DNA from: Norana najaformis | Taxonomy: Eukaryota > Annelida > Clitellata > Crassiclitellata > Hormogastridae | DNA length: 64,000 bases | Direction: 5' to 3' | NCBI GenBank assembly: GCA_964023275.1 | Contig: OZ029916.1 | Coordinates: forward strand, 13,322,607 to 13,386,606 | In this document: piece after piece, positions 62,024 to 64,000 of the stretch | Layout of the letters: each line of letters begins with the position of its first letter | Position numbering within the stretch: the first letter of the stretch is position 1 | The notes under the pieces: model-generated | Told to the model about the DNA's origin: nothing | Seen by the model: only the letters and a program-made list of their open reading frames with translations | Database searches by the model: none | Position numbers and translations under genes: made by a program

Positions 62024-62465
62024 TAGTTCTACTGCTGCATGAACTTCTGTTTTCATCTTCTGGCATAGCTAAAGGTGAATAAGAATAGCGGTATAGTGCA
62101 CCAGGTAATTAACCCTTTGCAAGCCAGATATTTAAACCCTTTTTCTTGCCCTGGCCAGATATTTTTGGATTTTGGTCCATCTTTTTCATCCCCTCAAGGT
62201 AAAAATGTTATGTCTCATTAACTACTGAAGATAGAGTTAAAGTGTAAACATGATATTTGCTTAGAAATGAAATCTGAACAAACCTATGTCATTTAACTGT
62301 GAATTTTGAACAAACCTATGTCATTTAATTGCTTGTATGTGATTGTATTTTTAGATATGACAAGAGAAATGTAAGGGTGTGGCATTATGCTTCATCATAT
62401 TGTCTTTATGCATTCTGTGATGTTTTAAATAAATACATGTGAGTAAGACATATTAATAGTTATTA

Positions 62466-63049
62466 CAGTGTGGACTCGTTAACGCGAAGTTGTGGGGGGA
62501 CACGCCTTTAAAACCGCACGTAAACCAGTTCGCACATTAAACAGGACATTGTTGAAATATATCGTCTCTGCTACTTGGTCGCCCACACTCCCCTATCCTA
62601 CACTGTTCCCTCCAGCCAAGCTCCTCTTCGCACGGCAGGCAGGTCTGTACTCAGCTGACCGACCAGCCAGCCAACCTCTCTGCGGACGCGCCGGTCAGGC
62701 CAGACCTGCCTTGTTCTGCCGATTCCCCCTCCTAACCAGTTAAAACCGGTTCCAGCCAGACTTCCTTGTCTATCCCTCCTGCCCTAATTAGCTACCTCAC
62801 GCGGCTGAGTCACATGCCCGTTTATGTAGAAGACACCCTCCCGCTTGTACAGCTAATGCCAAGTTCGGGAATGAATGGAATGTTACAGCTGCCAGAGTAC
62901 GTTCCCCACTGTTTTAATTAGCCTTATTCCCAGTAGTAAAATGCGTTAACCAATATGGCGTGTTAAGTAATAGCTTTGGGGGACATACAACCACTTCGCG
63001 TTATGCGGAATCGCGGGTAAACCGGGAGCGTATTAACACGTCCACACTG
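62466..63049. mobile_element. pogo/Tigger-like MITE, 584 bp
   Basis: The ends are inverted repeats: CAGTGTGGACTCGTTAACGC on the left and CAGTGTGGACGTGTTAATAC as the reverse complement of the right. TA lies outside each (62464-62465, 63050-63051). CAGT termini with gttaacgcgaag-type subterminal words and TA duplication fit pogo/Tigger-derived elements. The interior has no transposase. Confidence 0.78.
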
Positions 63050-63051
63050 TA

Positions 63052-64000
63052 TAAAGTTGCAGTTTAAACTAGAGTTTAGGTGACTGTCTTTGTCATGGCT
63101 GGTTTGGTAGGTAAAACCAGTGTTTTTGAATGACCACTGCTTTCTTCAACACTCACTTCACAATCTGGGTGTTACCCAAACCTACAAAGGTCATTGATAC
63201 ATGCATTAGACAGAAGCAGTCAAACTTCATAAACAGTTATGTTTTAGAAGTACAGAGAACAAAGAAGTGTCATTGCCATTTAGGTGAAAAAAAACTTCAA
63301 ATTATCTCTAACTTTTAGCATGGCATGATAGATCTCAAGCCAGGCATCTTAAGGTAAAGTTATGTTGTCCAGTAACTATCACCATGGCAAATTTACGATT
63401 CTTCAAAGCAGAATAAAATTGATAAATCTGCGTAGGTCCACTTTATTTGTTTATGTCTGGGCATCGCTAGGTCAGCAGTTGGAGCACTGTGTCTGCTGTG
63501 CAATTAGTAGCAGGATGATTAGGTTAAGCGAGGATTGAAGCTTGCGATTCTCGTAAAATTACCAAATTATATCAAACACTGATGAATCTATCGTATCAGT
63601 GAACAGGCCAACCCTTTAGCAATAGTTTTCTACCAGCATCACCCAACACTGCTGCTGGTATTGCTTTTATGACTGTTTGAAAATGTCTTAAATCATTAGT
63701 AAGAACGATACTTACAATACTGTTGGTCCGTCTACATATAAATGCATGAGAATCTTCAAAACCTAACTCTTTATTAGAGGGGAGCTTATTTTTGAAGTTG
63801 AGAAATATGATCTTATCCTCTCATGTTATTCCTATACTTGAAAAAAATTCAGGCAAAATATGACTACTATTGATAAATATTTAGAGGTAGCTTAACGATG
63901 CTGAAGTTTCTCATACTACATAAGCTGAGGCCGCTGCAGGCATTTTCAAAAACTAATTACCAGTACTGGTCCAGTAGGCATTTTCTTGAGTCATGCATAT
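63052..64000. other. non-coding stretch to the window end
   Basis: AT-rich. ORFs are short and show no motifs. Upstream exons of the minus-strand gene at 59-60 kb could lie here, but I could not identify one. Confidence 0.35.

Noticed and set aside
1-64000. CRISPR arrays, bacterial operons or prophage
   Set aside because: The tandem arrays have no spacers, and the exon structure, LINEs and microsatellites are eukaryotic.

Overview
This is eukaryotic, almost certainly metazoan (invertebrate) nuclear DNA. Coding segments are broken into exons with GT...AG boundaries, the sequence is AT-rich, and most of it is dispersed retroelement and DNA-transposon debris, microsatellites and minisatellites. 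No bacterial operons, rRNA, convincing tRNA genes or CRISPR arrays are visible. A TICAM-type TIR/RHIM adaptor and abundant CR1/L2-like and RTE-like LINEs would fit an invertebrate chordate, another deuterostome or a lophotrochozoan. I cannot name the species.

The main host gene lies on the + strand at 21228-33274. Six exons join in a single consistent reading frame and encode a predicted protein of about 971 residues. It has a Ser/Thr-rich N-terminus, a TIR domain of the TRIF/TRAM (TICAM) type, a long charged coiled coil, a RHIM-like motif (SQIG...N), and a long acidic tail ending in a CaaX-type CMVS. A second RHIM-like core (VQVG) near the N-terminus is assembled across the exon 2/exon 3 junction, and exon 2 is a symmetrical 54-nt exon that could be skipped without shifting frame. 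Together these suggest an innate-immune adaptor that may form RHIM amyloid-type contacts at both ends and may be membrane-anchored by a lipid.

Other probable genes are an 854-residue single-exon acidic protein on the minus strand (42445-45009), a 414-residue Ser/Glu/Pro-rich terminal exon on the minus strand (59029-60275), and a possible small Cys-rich terminal exon on the minus strand (54884-55098). I recognise none of these families.

Mobile elements, left to right: an RTE/BovB-like LINE (1-540); a decayed P-element/THAP9-like transposase interrupted by a LINE tail and a 65-bp tandem array (1140-3257); many CR1/L2-like LINE pieces, several ending in a shared 3' tail followed by GATTAC-type repeats (4.4, 8.4, 9.9, 12.1, 27.6, 35.3 kb); a complete 2.4-kb DNA transposon with CACTG termini, TTA target duplications and one intact 557-residue ORF (18059-20472); a CpG-rich decayed Ty3/gypsy element (about 37040-39110); a hAT-type element with a perfect 8-bp target duplication inside a LINE (50994-52466); a second probable hAT-type element (45303-46289); and two non-autonomous TIR elements flanked by TA (60532-62023 and 62466-63049). 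A perfect run of 153 CCA triplets occupies 53188-53646.

Most long open frames other than those above are antisense shadows, simple-repeat translations or retroelement fragments.
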